Source of the DNA: Bacteroides sp.
GTDB taxonomy: Bacteria > Bacteroidota > Bacteroidia > Bacteroidales > Bacteroidaceae
Length of the DNA: 64,000 nt
Assembly: GCA_022648295.1 (NCBI GenBank)
Contig: JALCME010000002.1
Span: 1-64,000 of the forward strand
Direction of reading: 5' to 3'
Shown: positions 1 through 9,449 of the stretch, one piece after another
Position numbering within the stretch: position 1 is the first letter of the stretch
How the letters are laid out: the number at the start of each line of letters is the position of its first letter
Notes under the pieces: model-generated
What the model saw: only the letters and a program-made list of their open reading frames with translations
The model's database searches: none
What the model was told of the DNA's origin: nothing
Made by a program: the position numbers and the translations under genes

Positions 1-2
1 AC

Positions 3-1841
3 CAAACCAGTGGATACCCCCGCTTCTGTGAAGCGGCCCGTTACTGGCTACAATGGGCCGGTGTGCCGGATAGTATTTATTCAGAAAGTCACGGGCAGAA
101 TGATTATACCGATGATTATAAATCACGCGGTAAATGGGTGAACTACCTTGCCGGAGGCTCATCCGTAGACCCTACGGAAAAAGGATTGAATATCCCTGTA
201 AATATGGCCTTTGCATTCCACACGGATGCAGGTACCACCTTGAATGATTCCATCATAGGAACGCTAGGGATTTACCAGACCGACTGCTACAATGGAGTTT
301 TCGCCAACGGTGCACCCCGTTATCTCTCCCATGACTTGACGGACCTTATTCAATCGAGTATTGTTCATGACATCAGAACATTATACGAACCCAAATGGAC
401 ACGTCGTGGAAAATGGAACAAATCATACTACGAGGCTCGCGTTCCACGGGTACCTACTATGCTTCTGGAACTTTTATCCCACCAGAACTTTGCAGATATG
501 CGCTATGGGCTGGATCCCCGTTTCCGCTTTACGGTAAGTCGCGCTATATATAAAGGCATGCTACGCTTCCTTTGCTCACAGTACCACATGGACTATGTAG
601 TACAACCCCTTCCTGTTGATCATATGGCATTGAAAATGCTTAATGAAAACCAAATAGAGTTGACATGGAAGGCTGTTGCAGATTCTTTGGAACCCACAGC
701 AAAAGCTGATAAATATATTGTTTACACCCGCATTGGAGATGGCGACTTTGATAATGGGATATTAGTCGATCATAATGAGTACCGCACCACCATACCTGCC
801 GGAGTAGTATGCAGCTTCAAGGTTACAGCTGTTAACAGAGGAGGGCAAAGTTTCCCGTCTGAAGTTCTTTCGGTGGGACGCGCATTCAATGCCAAAGGGA
901 CGGTGCTGGTTATTAATGGATTCGATCGTATAAGTGCACCTGCCGATTTCGTAGCACCAGCATCGGCTGATACTTTACTCGCAGGTTTTCTGGATGACTT
1001 AGATCACGGAGTACCCTACATTAAAGATATTAGCTACATCGGCAAAATGAAAGAATACCGCCGTTCCATTCCATGGATGGATGATGATGCCTCCGGATTT
1101 GGTGACAGCTATAGCAATTATGAAGACAAGGTAATTGCCGGAAACACATTTGATTATCCTGCCGTACACGGAGCAGCAATTTTAAGAGCCGGTTATTCTT
1201 TTGTATCTTGCAGCAATGAAGCCATTGAAAATGAAACGGTAAAAATGAATGATTACAAATATACCGATCTCATCCTTGGTAAAGAATGTCAGACTAAAAT
1301 GGGACGTGGAGGAATAAAGCCATTGGAGTTCAAAACCTTTAGCGAGTCCATGCAACAAGCAATCACTTCCTATTGCAATCAGGGAGGGAATATCTTTATT
1401 TCAGGAGCCTACGTAGGTACGGACCTTTGGGACAACCGCCTTGCACCAACTAAAGAAGCAGATAAAAAATTTGCGACTGAAGTTTTAAAATACAAATGGC
1501 GCACAGGTCAGGCTGCCATCGAAGGAAAAGTTAAATGTGTGCCCTCACCATTTCCTTCTATTACAGGTAATTATACTTATTATAATCAGCCAAATGCCGA
1601 CAGCTATGTGGTGGAGTCACCTGATGCCATTGAACCAGCGGATAAAGGAGCCTATACCATCATGAGGTACTCGGAAAACAATCTAAGTGCAGGTGTAGCT
1701 TATAAAGGTATATACAAAAGTTGCGTTTTGGGATTTCCATTCGAATCCTTATCCACCACTGCCGAACGAAATAATCTAATGAAAGCCATCTTGACTTTCT
1801 TCAGTGAAGGAACAACAGGTCTATTAGATCAAAAACATTAA
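3..1841 (+). CDS. Amidase-like/'xanthan lyase' family exported protein, 5' partial
   Basis: The reading frame is open from base 3 with no start codon, so the N-terminus lies before the window. The visible part opens with a Trp/Arg-rich helix, then SESHGQND and, further on, AFHTDAGTT, which resemble the zinc-ligand His segments of N-acetylmuramoyl-L-alanine amidases (SIHANAG type). A fibronectin-III-like stretch follows at about 210-295 of the visible residues, then an alpha/beta domain that may resemble a glutamine-amidotransferase fold. Bacteroides homologues are usually labelled xanthan lyase or golvesin-domain protein. It is the first visible gene of a cell-wall sugar salvage operon, 14 bases before the next gene, so a role in stripping peptides from muropeptides fits. 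The family is recognised from memory and the amidase activity is inferred from motif and context. Confidence 0.62.
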   Translation, partial: QTSGYPRFCEAARYWLQWAGVPDSIYSESHGQNDYTDDYKSRGKWVNYLAGGSSVDPTEKGLNIPVNMAFAFHTDAGTTLNDSIIGTLGIYQTDCYNGVFANGAPRYLSHDLTDLIQSSIVHDIRTLYEPKWTRRGKWNKSYYEARVPRVPTMLLELLSHQNFADMRYGLDPRFRFTVSRAIYKGMLRFLCSQYHMDYVVQPLPVDHMALKMLNENQIELTWKAVADSLEPTAKADKYIVYTRIGDGDFDNGILVDHNEYRTTIPAGVVCSFKVTAVNRGGQSFPSEVLSVGRAFNAKGTVLVINGFDRISAPADFVAPASADTLLAGFLDDLDHGVPYIKDISYIGKMKEYRRSIPWMDDDASGFGDSYSNYEDKVIAGNTFDYPAVHGAAILRAGYSFVSCSNEAIENETVKMNDYKYTDLILGKECQTKMGRGGIKPLEFKTFSESMQQAITSYCNQGGNIFISGAYVGTDLWDNRLAPTKEADKKFATEVLKYKWRTGQAAIEGKVKCVPSPFPSITGNYTYYNQPNADSYVVESPDAIEPADKGAYTIMRYSENNLSAGVAYKGIYKSCVLGFPFESLSTTAERNNLMKAILTFFSEGTTGLLDQKH

Positions 1842-1855
1842 ATCAATCATCATCT

Positions 1856-3730
1856 ATGAATAGAAGATTCATAATAACGTTTCTGTTGGCTTGCCTGATA
1901 CCAATTATGGTACAGGCCCAACATGAAACATTCCGTTTTGCCCAGATCACGGATATTCATCTTAATCCGAACAATCCTAATCCAACGGAAGATTTACTCC
2001 GCTCCGTAGCACAACTAAACGCTACGGACAGCATAGATTTTGTTCTGGTAACCGGTGATCTCACAGAAGAGGGTGACCGTTCCACTTTAGAAAAAGTCAA
2101 ATCAGTGCTGGATCTTTTAAAACAAAAATATTATGTTGTACTTGGCAATCATGAAACGAAATGGAGTGATTCGGGATGTACGGCTTTCAGCGATATTTTT
2201 GGAAGTGAACGCTTTGAATTCCAACATAAAGGTTTCCTATTCTTAGGATTTAATTCAGGACCTTTAATGCGCATGGCTTACGGGCATGTCGTTCCTCAAG
2301 ATCTGAGATGGATGGATCAGGAAATGGATAAATTCGGTAAAGACAAACCAGTCGTTCTAGTTACTCATTATCCTATATTAGAAGGTGACGTAGATAATTG
2401 GTATCAAGTAACGGACGCGGTACGTCCATACAACATCCGCTTGTTTATTGGAGGACACTATCATAGCAACCGCAACTTACGCTACGATGGCATTCCAGGC
2501 ATTCTAACCCGTAGTAATTTACGTGATAAAGATGCAAAGCCAGGATATGGTATTTTTGATGTAACCAAAGATTCCATTCTTGTATATGAGCAACGCATCG
2601 GTGAACCCAAGCGAAAATGGGCCTCATTCTCGCTAACCAAAACCTATTATGACCACAACGGCAAAGCGAACAAGTATCCTGATTTCTCGGTAAATAAACA
2701 ATATCCGAAAGTAAAGGAGGAATGGCTGCTACAAACCGGAGCCGGCATTTACAGTTCTCCCGCAGTGAAAGGAGATAGAGTGTTTGTAGGTGATGATATG
2801 GGATACCTAACTTGCTATACTTTGAAAGACGGGAAAAAGACATGGAGCTATGAAACCAAAAAACGGATTGTCGGGACTCCGGCAGTAGACGAAGGAGTTG
2901 TTGTGTTCGGATCTGCAGACCGGAATATTTATGGCTTGGATAGTCAGAAAGGCAACCTTCTGTGGAAAGTAAAAGCTGACGAACCTGTTTTGGGAGCTGT
3001 TACCATAGACAAAGGCATAGCCTATATCGGTGCCAGCGACCATACTTTCCGGGCAATCGATATTCATACAGGAAAAGTGATATGGACCTACAACAATGTA
3101 AAAGGATATATTGAAACCAAACCGCTCGTCACCAATAATAAGGTAATCTTCGGTGCCTGGGATAATACCCTTTATGCGCTCAATAAAACGAATGGGGAAG
3201 AACTATGGAAATGGACGGGAGGACTGACACGTATGCATTTCTCTCCCGCTGCCGTATGGCCGGTAGCCGCACACGGCAAAGTTTTCATTACCGACCCGCA
3301 AAGAGCAATGACTGCCATTGATATAGAGACCGGACAAACCGTATGGCGTACTTTCCAATCAAAAGTAAGAGAAACAATAGGCTTATCGGAAGATGGGGAA
3401 CGCATTTACAGCAAGACCATGAATGATAGCATTGTTTGCTATGCAACTCAAGGTAATACCCCAAAAGAACTTTGGGCATCTAATGTAGGCTTTGGATATG
3501 AACATGCCCCTTCCATGCAGGTTGAAAAAGGAGGCGTTGTTTTCGGAAGTACAAAAGAAGGATTAGTATTTGCTTTGGAAGCTAAAAGTGGCAAAGTCTT
3601 ATGGAAGCATAAAATCGGCAATTCCTTAATCAGTACCGTAGTGCCTCTGGATGGACAACGCGTATTGTTCACCGAGACCAGTGGTGAAGTGGGTTTATTA
3701 AAAGGGCCTAAATACAAGCCAGAGCCATAA
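1856..3730 (+). CDS. Exported calcineurin-like metallophosphatase fused to PQQ-type beta-propeller
   Basis: A 624-residue protein with a signal peptide ending near VQAQ (about residue 22). Residues 25-270 carry the full set of metallophosphatase metal-binding motifs: DIH, GDLTEEGD, GNHE, THYP and GHYHSN. Residues 290-620 are a repeated WxxxxxxxGxxxSxPAVxxxxVxVG pattern typical of PQQ-like (PQQ_2) propeller blades. A two-metal phosphoesterase on a propeller would act in the periplasm. Its place directly after the amidase-like gene and inside the MurNAc operon suggests it removes phosphate from an imported or wall-derived sugar or lipid-linked intermediate, but no substrate can be read from the sequence. 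The fusion looks genuine because both halves are complete and in one frame. Confidence 0.8.
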   Translation: MNRRFIITFLLACLIPIMVQAQHETFRFAQITDIHLNPNNPNPTEDLLRSVAQLNATDSIDFVLVTGDLTEEGDRSTLEKVKSVLDLLKQKYYVVLGNHETKWSDSGCTAFSDIFGSERFEFQHKGFLFLGFNSGPLMRMAYGHVVPQDLRWMDQEMDKFGKDKPVVLVTHYPILEGDVDNWYQVTDAVRPYNIRLFIGGHYHSNRNLRYDGIPGILTRSNLRDKDAKPGYGIFDVTKDSILVYEQRIGEPKRKWASFSLTKTYYDHNGKANKYPDFSVNKQYPKVKEEWLLQTGAGIYSSPAVKGDRVFVGDDMGYLTCYTLKDGKKTWSYETKKRIVGTPAVDEGVVVFGSADRNIYGLDSQKGNLLWKVKADEPVLGAVTIDKGIAYIGASDHTFRAIDIHTGKVIWTYNNVKGYIETKPLVTNNKVIFGAWDNTLYALNKTNGEELWKWTGGLTRMHFSPAAVWPVAAHGKVFITDPQRAMTAIDIETGQTVWRTFQSKVRETIGLSEDGERIYSKTMNDSIVCYATQGNTPKELWASNVGFGYEHAPSMQVEKGGVVFGSTKEGLVFALEAKSGKVLWKHKIGNSLISTVVPLDGQRVLFTETSGEVGLLKGPKYKPEP

Positions 3731-3791
3731 GAGCAGTAGTTAATTGCTTAACCGGATAGATAAAATGAATAAAAATATAGAAAGATTAAAT

Positions 3792-5255
3792 ATGAAGAAG
3801 ATTAACTGCTTCGTTCCCTATGCAGAAGAAGCACAGGTGGAAAGCACTGTAAAAAGTTTGCAAGCAACAGGACTAGTGAACAAAATCTATTTACTAGGTA
3901 CGGAGGATAAGGCCAATGCCCCAATGACAGCCTGTGACTTTATTCCTGTAAAGTCACTCAATGCAAGTGAAACTTTTAAAAGTATAGCGGCAAATTCTGA
4001 TACTGATTACACGCTACTTTATACCAAATACACCACTCTGGATCCGGGTTTCTTTGCACTTGAGCGAATGCGACACATCATGGATGATTCCAACGCAGGT
4101 ATGGTCTATGCCGATCATTACCAAATAGTGGATGGTCAGCAAAGCAATGCTCCGGTTATTGATTACCAACCCGGAAGTCTGCGTGACGACTTTAACTTCG
4201 GATCAGTCTTATTATTCAAAGCCTCAGCATTGAAGGAAGCTGTAGAACGGATGAAATCCGATTACGAATTTGCCGGACTTTATGATTTACGCTTAAAACT
4301 AAGTCAAAAAGAATCACTGGTACACATCAATGAGTATCTTTACAGCGAAATTGAAAATGACACCCGTAAAAGTGGTGAGAAGATCTTTGATTATGTGGAC
4401 CCCAAAAACCGTAAAGTCCAACTTGAAATGGAACAAGCATGCACCGAACATTTGAAAGAAATCGGAGGGTATCTTGTGCCAAACTTTAAATCGATAGAAT
4501 TTGCAGCCGGAAACTTTGAGTACGAAGCTTCGGTTATCATCCCGGTACGCAACCGAATCCGTACCATCCGTGATGCCATTCGTTCCGTACTGAATCAAAA
4601 AGCTGATTTCAAATACAACCTCATTGTAATTGACAACCATTCTACCGATGGCACCACAGAAGCTATTGAAGAATTCAAGGAAGACAAGCGGTTAATTCAT
4701 ATTATTCCTGAGCGAAACGACTTAGGAATAGGCGGATGCTGGAATATGGGAGTACATCACCCTGAATGCGGTAAATTTGCAGTCCAACTCGATAGTGATG
4801 ATGTGTATAAAGATGAAAACACACTGTCTATTATGGTACGCGCCTTCTATGAACAGAATTGCGCTATGGTAGTCGGTACTTACATGATGACAGACTTCAA
4901 TATGAATATGATTGCTCCGGGAATTATAGATCATAAGGAATGGACCCCGGAAAACGGACGGAACAATGCACTTCGCATCAACGGTTTAGGTGCTCCTCGC
5001 GCTTTCTACACACCACTACTCAGAGAAGTAAAAGTCCCCAATACAAGCTATGGGGAAGATTATGCTTTGGGATTGAATTTCTCACGGCAATATCAAATCG
5101 GCAGAGTCTATGACGTTGTTTATCTGTGCCGCCGTTGGGATGATAATTCAGACGCTTCTCTGGATATTGTGAAAATGAATGCTCATAATTTATATAAAGA
5201 CCGCATCCGCACATGGGAATTGCAGGCGCGCATGGCTATGAATAAAAAGAAATAA
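3792..5255 (+). CDS. Family 2 glycosyltransferase with tandem GT-A-like halves
   Basis: The frame is open from a TTG at 3744, with ATGs at 3765 and 3792. I prefer 3792 because the conserved part begins MKKINCFVPY. The C-terminal half (from about residue 250) is a standard GT2 domain: ASVIIPVRNR, IDNHSTDGT, a glycine-rich GIGGCWNMG and the nucleotide/metal motif QLDSDD. The N-terminal half (residues 1-230) also looks like a GT-A fold but has no DxD (YTLLYTKYTTL at the equivalent place), so it may be a degenerate copy. There are no membrane segments, so it should be cytoplasmic. It lies between the metallophosphatase and the DUF4922 gene. Donor and acceptor are unknown, and a transferase is unexpected in a purely catabolic operon. 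Confidence 0.8.
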   Translation: MKKINCFVPYAEEAQVESTVKSLQATGLVNKIYLLGTEDKANAPMTACDFIPVKSLNASETFKSIAANSDTDYTLLYTKYTTLDPGFFALERMRHIMDDSNAGMVYADHYQIVDGQQSNAPVIDYQPGSLRDDFNFGSVLLFKASALKEAVERMKSDYEFAGLYDLRLKLSQKESLVHINEYLYSEIENDTRKSGEKIFDYVDPKNRKVQLEMEQACTEHLKEIGGYLVPNFKSIEFAAGNFEYEASVIIPVRNRIRTIRDAIRSVLNQKADFKYNLIVIDNHSTDGTTEAIEEFKEDKRLIHIIPERNDLGIGGCWNMGVHHPECGKFAVQLDSDDVYKDENTLSIMVRAFYEQNCAMVVGTYMMTDFNMNMIAPGIIDHKEWTPENGRNNALRINGLGAPRAFYTPLLREVKVPNTSYGEDYALGLNFSRQYQIGRVYDVVYLCRRWDDNSDASLDIVKMNAHNLYKDRIRTWELQARMAMNKKK

Positions 5256-5284
5256 TTTACAACCCTTAGTTATAGGTAATTCAA

Positions 5285-6217
5285 ATGAACCAAAAGGTAA
5301 AAAAATTATTTGACGAACAACTTAGTTCCTGGGAAACTGCACGTAACAATTACGAGGCGCTTGCCAGAGTACGCACAAAAGAATTAAACGTAAATGGCGT
5401 ACCCTATAAAGTCCAGTTCAACCCAGCCCGTATTGTATCTTCAGGAGCAAAAGTTGATGTAAAGTCCATTAAAGAACGGAAGTGTTTTCTATGCCCGGCC
5501 AATTTACCACCGGAACAAAAAGGAATTATTTCCGAAGAGCATTATACGATTTTAGTTAATCCCTTCCCTATATTTCCCAGACACTTAACCATTCCTGAAA
5601 CAGAGCATGTGGATCAGCGCATTGCTTCACGCTTTAATGACATGCTTGCTCTGGCGAGGGAACTGACAGAATATACCCTATTCTATAACGGACCGAAATG
5701 TGGAGCCTCGGCTCCCGATCACGCACATTTTCAAGCGGGTAATAAAGGATTTATGCCCATTGAGAAATACTGGCGTGATTATATTGCCGGAAGAGTAGCG
5801 GATTATGGCACAGCCACGCTCTGGTATCTGAATGATGCTCCGCGGACAACTCTAGTCATGGAGTCAGCTGATCAAGATGATCTGGAAAGCCTGTTTAAAA
5901 TTGTCTACCAGTCACTCAATACAAAGCCGGAAGAAGAGGAACCCATGATGAACATTCTGACATGGTATGAACATGAGAAGTGGATTGTTTGTCTGTTTCC
6001 CCGTGAAAAGCACCGCCCGGCCTGCTACACAGCCAAAGGGGAAGACAATTTATTAAGCAGTCCCGCTTCTGTTGATTTGGGAGGAGTATTCATTACTCCC
6101 GTGGAAAAAGATTTTATAAAAATCACAGCCAATGATATCGCGCAGATTCTACGGGAAGTATGCTTATCTCCGGAAGATTTCCAGCGAGTAAGACAACGGA
6201 TCAAAGAATGTATTTAA
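5285..6217 (+). CDS. DUF4922 protein, HIT-superfamily nucleotidyltransferase/phosphorylase-like
   Basis: A 310-residue cytoplasmic protein without a signal peptide. CxxC at C67/C70 and the triad-like APDHAHFQ (H146-A-H148-F-Q150) match the HxHxQ active site of the GalT/Ap4A-phosphorylase/GDP-hexose-phosphorylase branch of the HIT superfamily, where the central His carries a nucleotidyl group. PRHLTIP (His100) is another typical element of that fold. Bacteroidetes homologues are labelled DUF4922. It is separated by 29 bases from the glycosyltransferase before it, so the two may make and use, or break and salvage, a nucleotide sugar. Family membership is seen from the motif; the reaction is inferred. 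Confidence 0.75.
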   Translation: MNQKVKKLFDEQLSSWETARNNYEALARVRTKELNVNGVPYKVQFNPARIVSSGAKVDVKSIKERKCFLCPANLPPEQKGIISEEHYTILVNPFPIFPRHLTIPETEHVDQRIASRFNDMLALARELTEYTLFYNGPKCGASAPDHAHFQAGNKGFMPIEKYWRDYIAGRVADYGTATLWYLNDAPRTTLVMESADQDDLESLFKIVYQSLNTKPEEEEPMMNILTWYEHEKWIVCLFPREKHRPACYTAKGEDNLLSSPASVDLGGVFITPVEKDFIKITANDIAQILREVCLSPEDFQRVRQRIKECI

Positions 6218-6245
6218 TAGAATAATAGATAAAAAAATAAATTCA

Positions 6246-7565
6246 ATGGAAGAGCCTAAAGTACATGTTGGTATTTTGTTCGAGCCACAAATAGAATTCG
6301 TGCTACTAAACCCTTACCGCATTCACAATCAGGAATTCAGAGGCAAGCAACTGGTGACCTACGACGAGGGTAAAATTCTATGGAACGGACGTCTGTATGA
6401 CGAACTGCTTTTTGAGCCAAGACATCCTGCAACAGACTCTTTTGAATTGCTGGATGTCACAATCGGCATCAACTTTCATTGGGAACGGAAAGAAGACCAA
6501 CGTTTTTTAGGAGCACTGAAGATTATAGTAGAGAACAACAAACTCACGGCTATTAATGTCATCCATGTGGAAGACTATCTAACAAGCGTGATTTCCAGTG
6601 AAATGAGTGCCACAGCTTCCCTTGAATTATTAAAAGCCCATGCCGTCATTTCCCGTAGCTGGTTATTAGCCCAGATACAAAAAAATAAAGAATTAGCTAA
6701 AACCCAGACGGAATATTCGGCTATAACGCGAACGGAAGATGAGCTCATCCGCTGGTACGATCGGGAAGACCACATCAGATTTGATGTTTGTGCCGACGAT
6801 CATTGCCAACGTTATCAAGGCATTACCCGAGCCTCAACAGATATAGTGGAACAAGCCATAGCTGCTACACGTGGGCAAGTACTCACTTACGAGGATAAGA
6901 TCTGTGATGCTCGCTTCTCTAAGTCGTGCGGAGGCGTTTTTGAAGAATTCCAATATTGCTGGGAAGATGTAAAGCACCCATATCTCGCTAAACAACGAGA
7001 CAGTAAATCACAGACCCAAATACCTGATCTAACCGTAGAAAAGGAAGCAGAGCACTGGATCAGAACCTCTCCGGAGTCATTTTGCAACACCAATGATAAA
7101 AAGATTCTTTCGCAAGTATTAAACGACTACGATCAAGAAACTACTGATTTCTACCGTTGGAAGGTTACTTATACGCAAGAAGAGTTGTCATCCCTCATCT
7201 TAAAGCGGTCAGGTATTGACTACGGACAAATTGTCGATTTAATTCCCATTGCCCGTGGCACATCCGGGCGTCTCTGGAAGCTGAAGATCGTAGGAACCCA
7301 AAAGACATTAATTATCGGTAAAGAGTTGGAGATACGCCGTACGCTCTCTCCCTCTCATCTTTATAGCTCGGCCTTTGTCGTTGATAAAGAAAACCTTTCA
7401 CCGGAAGGAATACCCGGAACGTTCACCCTTACCGGCGCAGGATGGGGACACGGAGTGGGACTTTGCCAGATTGGTGCGGCCGTAATGGGCGAACAAGGCT
7501 ATGCTTACGATAGCATTTTATTACATTATTATATTGATGCTACCATTGAACACTTATATAACTAA
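6246..7565 (+). CDS. SpoIID/LytB-domain protein without a signal peptide
   Basis: 439 residues. The segment VISSEMSATASLELLKAHAV (residues 115-134) is the SpoIID catalytic block; the Glu in SSEM (E119) corresponds to the catalytic Glu of SpoIID lytic transglycosylases. The C-terminal GAGWGHGVGLCQIG (397-410) is the second family signature, and Cys pairs near residues 190 and 230 could bind metal. SpoIID enzymes cut peptide-free glycan strands to give anhydroMurNAc ends. The N-terminus (MEEPKVHVGI) is soluble and there is no upstream ATG in frame, so no export signal is visible, which is odd for a wall-cutting enzyme. It lies between the DUF4922 and permease genes, 16 bases from the latter. 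Confidence 0.8.
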   Translation: MEEPKVHVGILFEPQIEFVLLNPYRIHNQEFRGKQLVTYDEGKILWNGRLYDELLFEPRHPATDSFELLDVTIGINFHWERKEDQRFLGALKIIVENNKLTAINVIHVEDYLTSVISSEMSATASLELLKAHAVISRSWLLAQIQKNKELAKTQTEYSAITRTEDELIRWYDREDHIRFDVCADDHCQRYQGITRASTDIVEQAIAATRGQVLTYEDKICDARFSKSCGGVFEEFQYCWEDVKHPYLAKQRDSKSQTQIPDLTVEKEAEHWIRTSPESFCNTNDKKILSQVLNDYDQETTDFYRWKVTYTQEELSSLILKRSGIDYGQIVDLIPIARGTSGRLWKLKIVGTQKTLIIGKELEIRRTLSPSHLYSSAFVVDKENLSPEGIPGTFTLTGAGWGHGVGLCQIGAAVMGEQGYAYDSILLHYYIDATIEHLYN

Positions 7566-7580
7566 TTATAATCTAAGAAC

Positions 7581-9449
7581 ATGAGCAAATCACAAACAAA
7601 GAAAGTCAACCCGTGGGCGTGGATACCTACACTTTATTTCGCAGAAGGATTACCCTATGTTGCAGTAATGACCATATCCGTTATCCTGTATAAACGGTTA
7701 GGTATCTCAAACACTGACATTGCTTTATACACAGGCTGGCTTTATCTACCATGGGTGATTAAACCCTTCTGGAGTCCGTTTGTTGATTTGATTAAAACCA
7801 AGAGATGGTGGACAATTACCATGCAATGGATTTTGGCCATATCTTTGGCTGGCATTGCCTTCTCTATTCCAACTCCATTCTTCTTCCAACTAACCCTAGC
7901 GGTTTTCTGGATCGTTGGGTTTACCTCGGCAACTCACGATATAGCAGCGGATGGCTTCTATATGCACGCCCTGACAGAGCACGAACAATCGCTCTATGTC
8001 GGCATTCGTAGCACCTTCTACAGAGTTGCCACTGTTGCAGGCCAGGGATTATTAGTCATCATTGCCGGTCTCATAGAAACAGGCACCGGTTTGGATCCGG
8101 CTATTCTGGAAGTACAGGCATCACCCACTTATAGCAATAACCTTACCCTGCCAACCTTCAATAACATGGCCGTTGATACGGGAAAAACAGCTCACTTTAT
8201 TTACAGTGAGCCTGTAGTCAAAGCAGGTGTGGCAGTATCCAATGATTCTACTGATATCAAGACCCGGATTTCGGCATTGGAGAAAGAAGTAAAACGCTCC
8301 AACATATCCAACAACTTTGTGCCCTCGGAGAGAGAAACAAAAGCAAGCATACGGAAAGAGGAAAATTCGTTTACTACCTGGGTACGGAATACATTCGGAG
8401 AAAAACGAGAAAAGGCAAGTGCCCTGACAGAGAATATCGTAGTCGTAGGCGTACGTTTATCGAAGGCGCCCGAACAAGGTGAAGCCAGAATACTGAATGT
8501 ACGGTTCAAAGATGGTGACCAAAGTATTAAGTTAGAGCAAAATACACTATCCACACGTTTCGAGTTCACCTCCAAGAATTGGGATAAGCCGGCCTATTTA
8601 CTTTTCAGAATCGATCCTAAAATAAAGGGAACAACAGCTGCAACATTCGAAGGAGCATCGGGGAACATTCCTTTTGCATGGATGATCGTATTCATCGTAT
8701 TATCCGTATTCTTCCTCATTGTAAGCATCTACCATGGATGGGTACTTCCAAAGCCAAAATCAGACCGCGCTTCAACCGATATTACAGCACAGAATATTTT
8801 AAAAGAGTTCCTTCAAACCTTCAAAAGTTTCTTCACGAAGAAACAGGCATTCACTGCAATACTATTTATGCTACTGTATCGTTTGCCCGAAGCACAGCTG
8901 GTAAAACTAATCAATCCTTTTCTTTTAGACCCTATTGACAAAGGTGGATTAGGACTCACTACAGGACAAGTCGGTTTTGTATATGGTACCATAGGTATCA
9001 TCGGATTAACCATCGGAGGAATTATAGGCGGTATTGTAGCAGCAAAAGGAGGACTCAAAAAGTGGTTATGGCCTATGGCCTGGAGTATGTCCCTGACTTG
9101 CCTGACCTTTATTTACCTCAGCTATTTCCAGGATCACTCCATGCTAACCGTTAATATCTGCGTATTCATCGAGCAGTTTGGCTATGGTTTCGGCTTCACA
9201 GCTTATATGCTTTATCTCATTTATTTCTCCGAAGGAGAACATAAAACGGCACACTACGCCATTTGTACCGGTTTCATGGCATTGGGAATGATGCTTCCAG
9301 GCATGTCGGCAGGCTGGTTACAGGAAACTATTGGATACCGGCATTTCTTTATCTGGACAATCATTTGTTGCGCCGCAACAATCGCCGTATGTGCCTTTAT
9401 AAAAATAGACCCGAACTTTGGTAAGAAAATAGAAACTCAAGAAGAATGA
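7581..9449 (+). CDS. AmpG/MurT-like MFS permease with large central insertion
   Basis: 622 residues. Residues 10-166 and 365-615 are clearly membrane-embedded and match AmpG-type major facilitator permeases (ASEGLPY-like AEGLPYVAV at 21-29, VGFTSATHDIAADG at 112-124). Between the two lies a hydrophilic region of about 195 residues (168-363) after the fifth predicted membrane segment, with a charged coiled part and a beta-rich part (ENIVVVGVRLS...). AmpG proteins usually have no such domain. From homology to the MurNAc permease MurT of Tannerella forsythia and from the neighbours (NamZ, MurK, MurQ), it most likely imports MurNAc or a small muropeptide across the inner membrane. Its stop overlaps the next start by four bases (ATGA), suggesting translational coupling. 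Confidence 0.82.
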   Translation: MSKSQTKKVNPWAWIPTLYFAEGLPYVAVMTISVILYKRLGISNTDIALYTGWLYLPWVIKPFWSPFVDLIKTKRWWTITMQWILAISLAGIAFSIPTPFFFQLTLAVFWIVGFTSATHDIAADGFYMHALTEHEQSLYVGIRSTFYRVATVAGQGLLVIIAGLIETGTGLDPAILEVQASPTYSNNLTLPTFNNMAVDTGKTAHFIYSEPVVKAGVAVSNDSTDIKTRISALEKEVKRSNISNNFVPSERETKASIRKEENSFTTWVRNTFGEKREKASALTENIVVVGVRLSKAPEQGEARILNVRFKDGDQSIKLEQNTLSTRFEFTSKNWDKPAYLLFRIDPKIKGTTAATFEGASGNIPFAWMIVFIVLSVFFLIVSIYHGWVLPKPKSDRASTDITAQNILKEFLQTFKSFFTKKQAFTAILFMLLYRLPEAQLVKLINPFLLDPIDKGGLGLTTGQVGFVYGTIGIIGLTIGGIIGGIVAAKGGLKKWLWPMAWSMSLTCLTFIYLSYFQDHSMLTVNICVFIEQFGYGFGFTAYMLYLIYFSEGEHKTAHYAICTGFMALGMMLPGMSAGWLQETIGYRHFFIWTIICCAATIAVCAFIKIDPNFGKKIETQEE

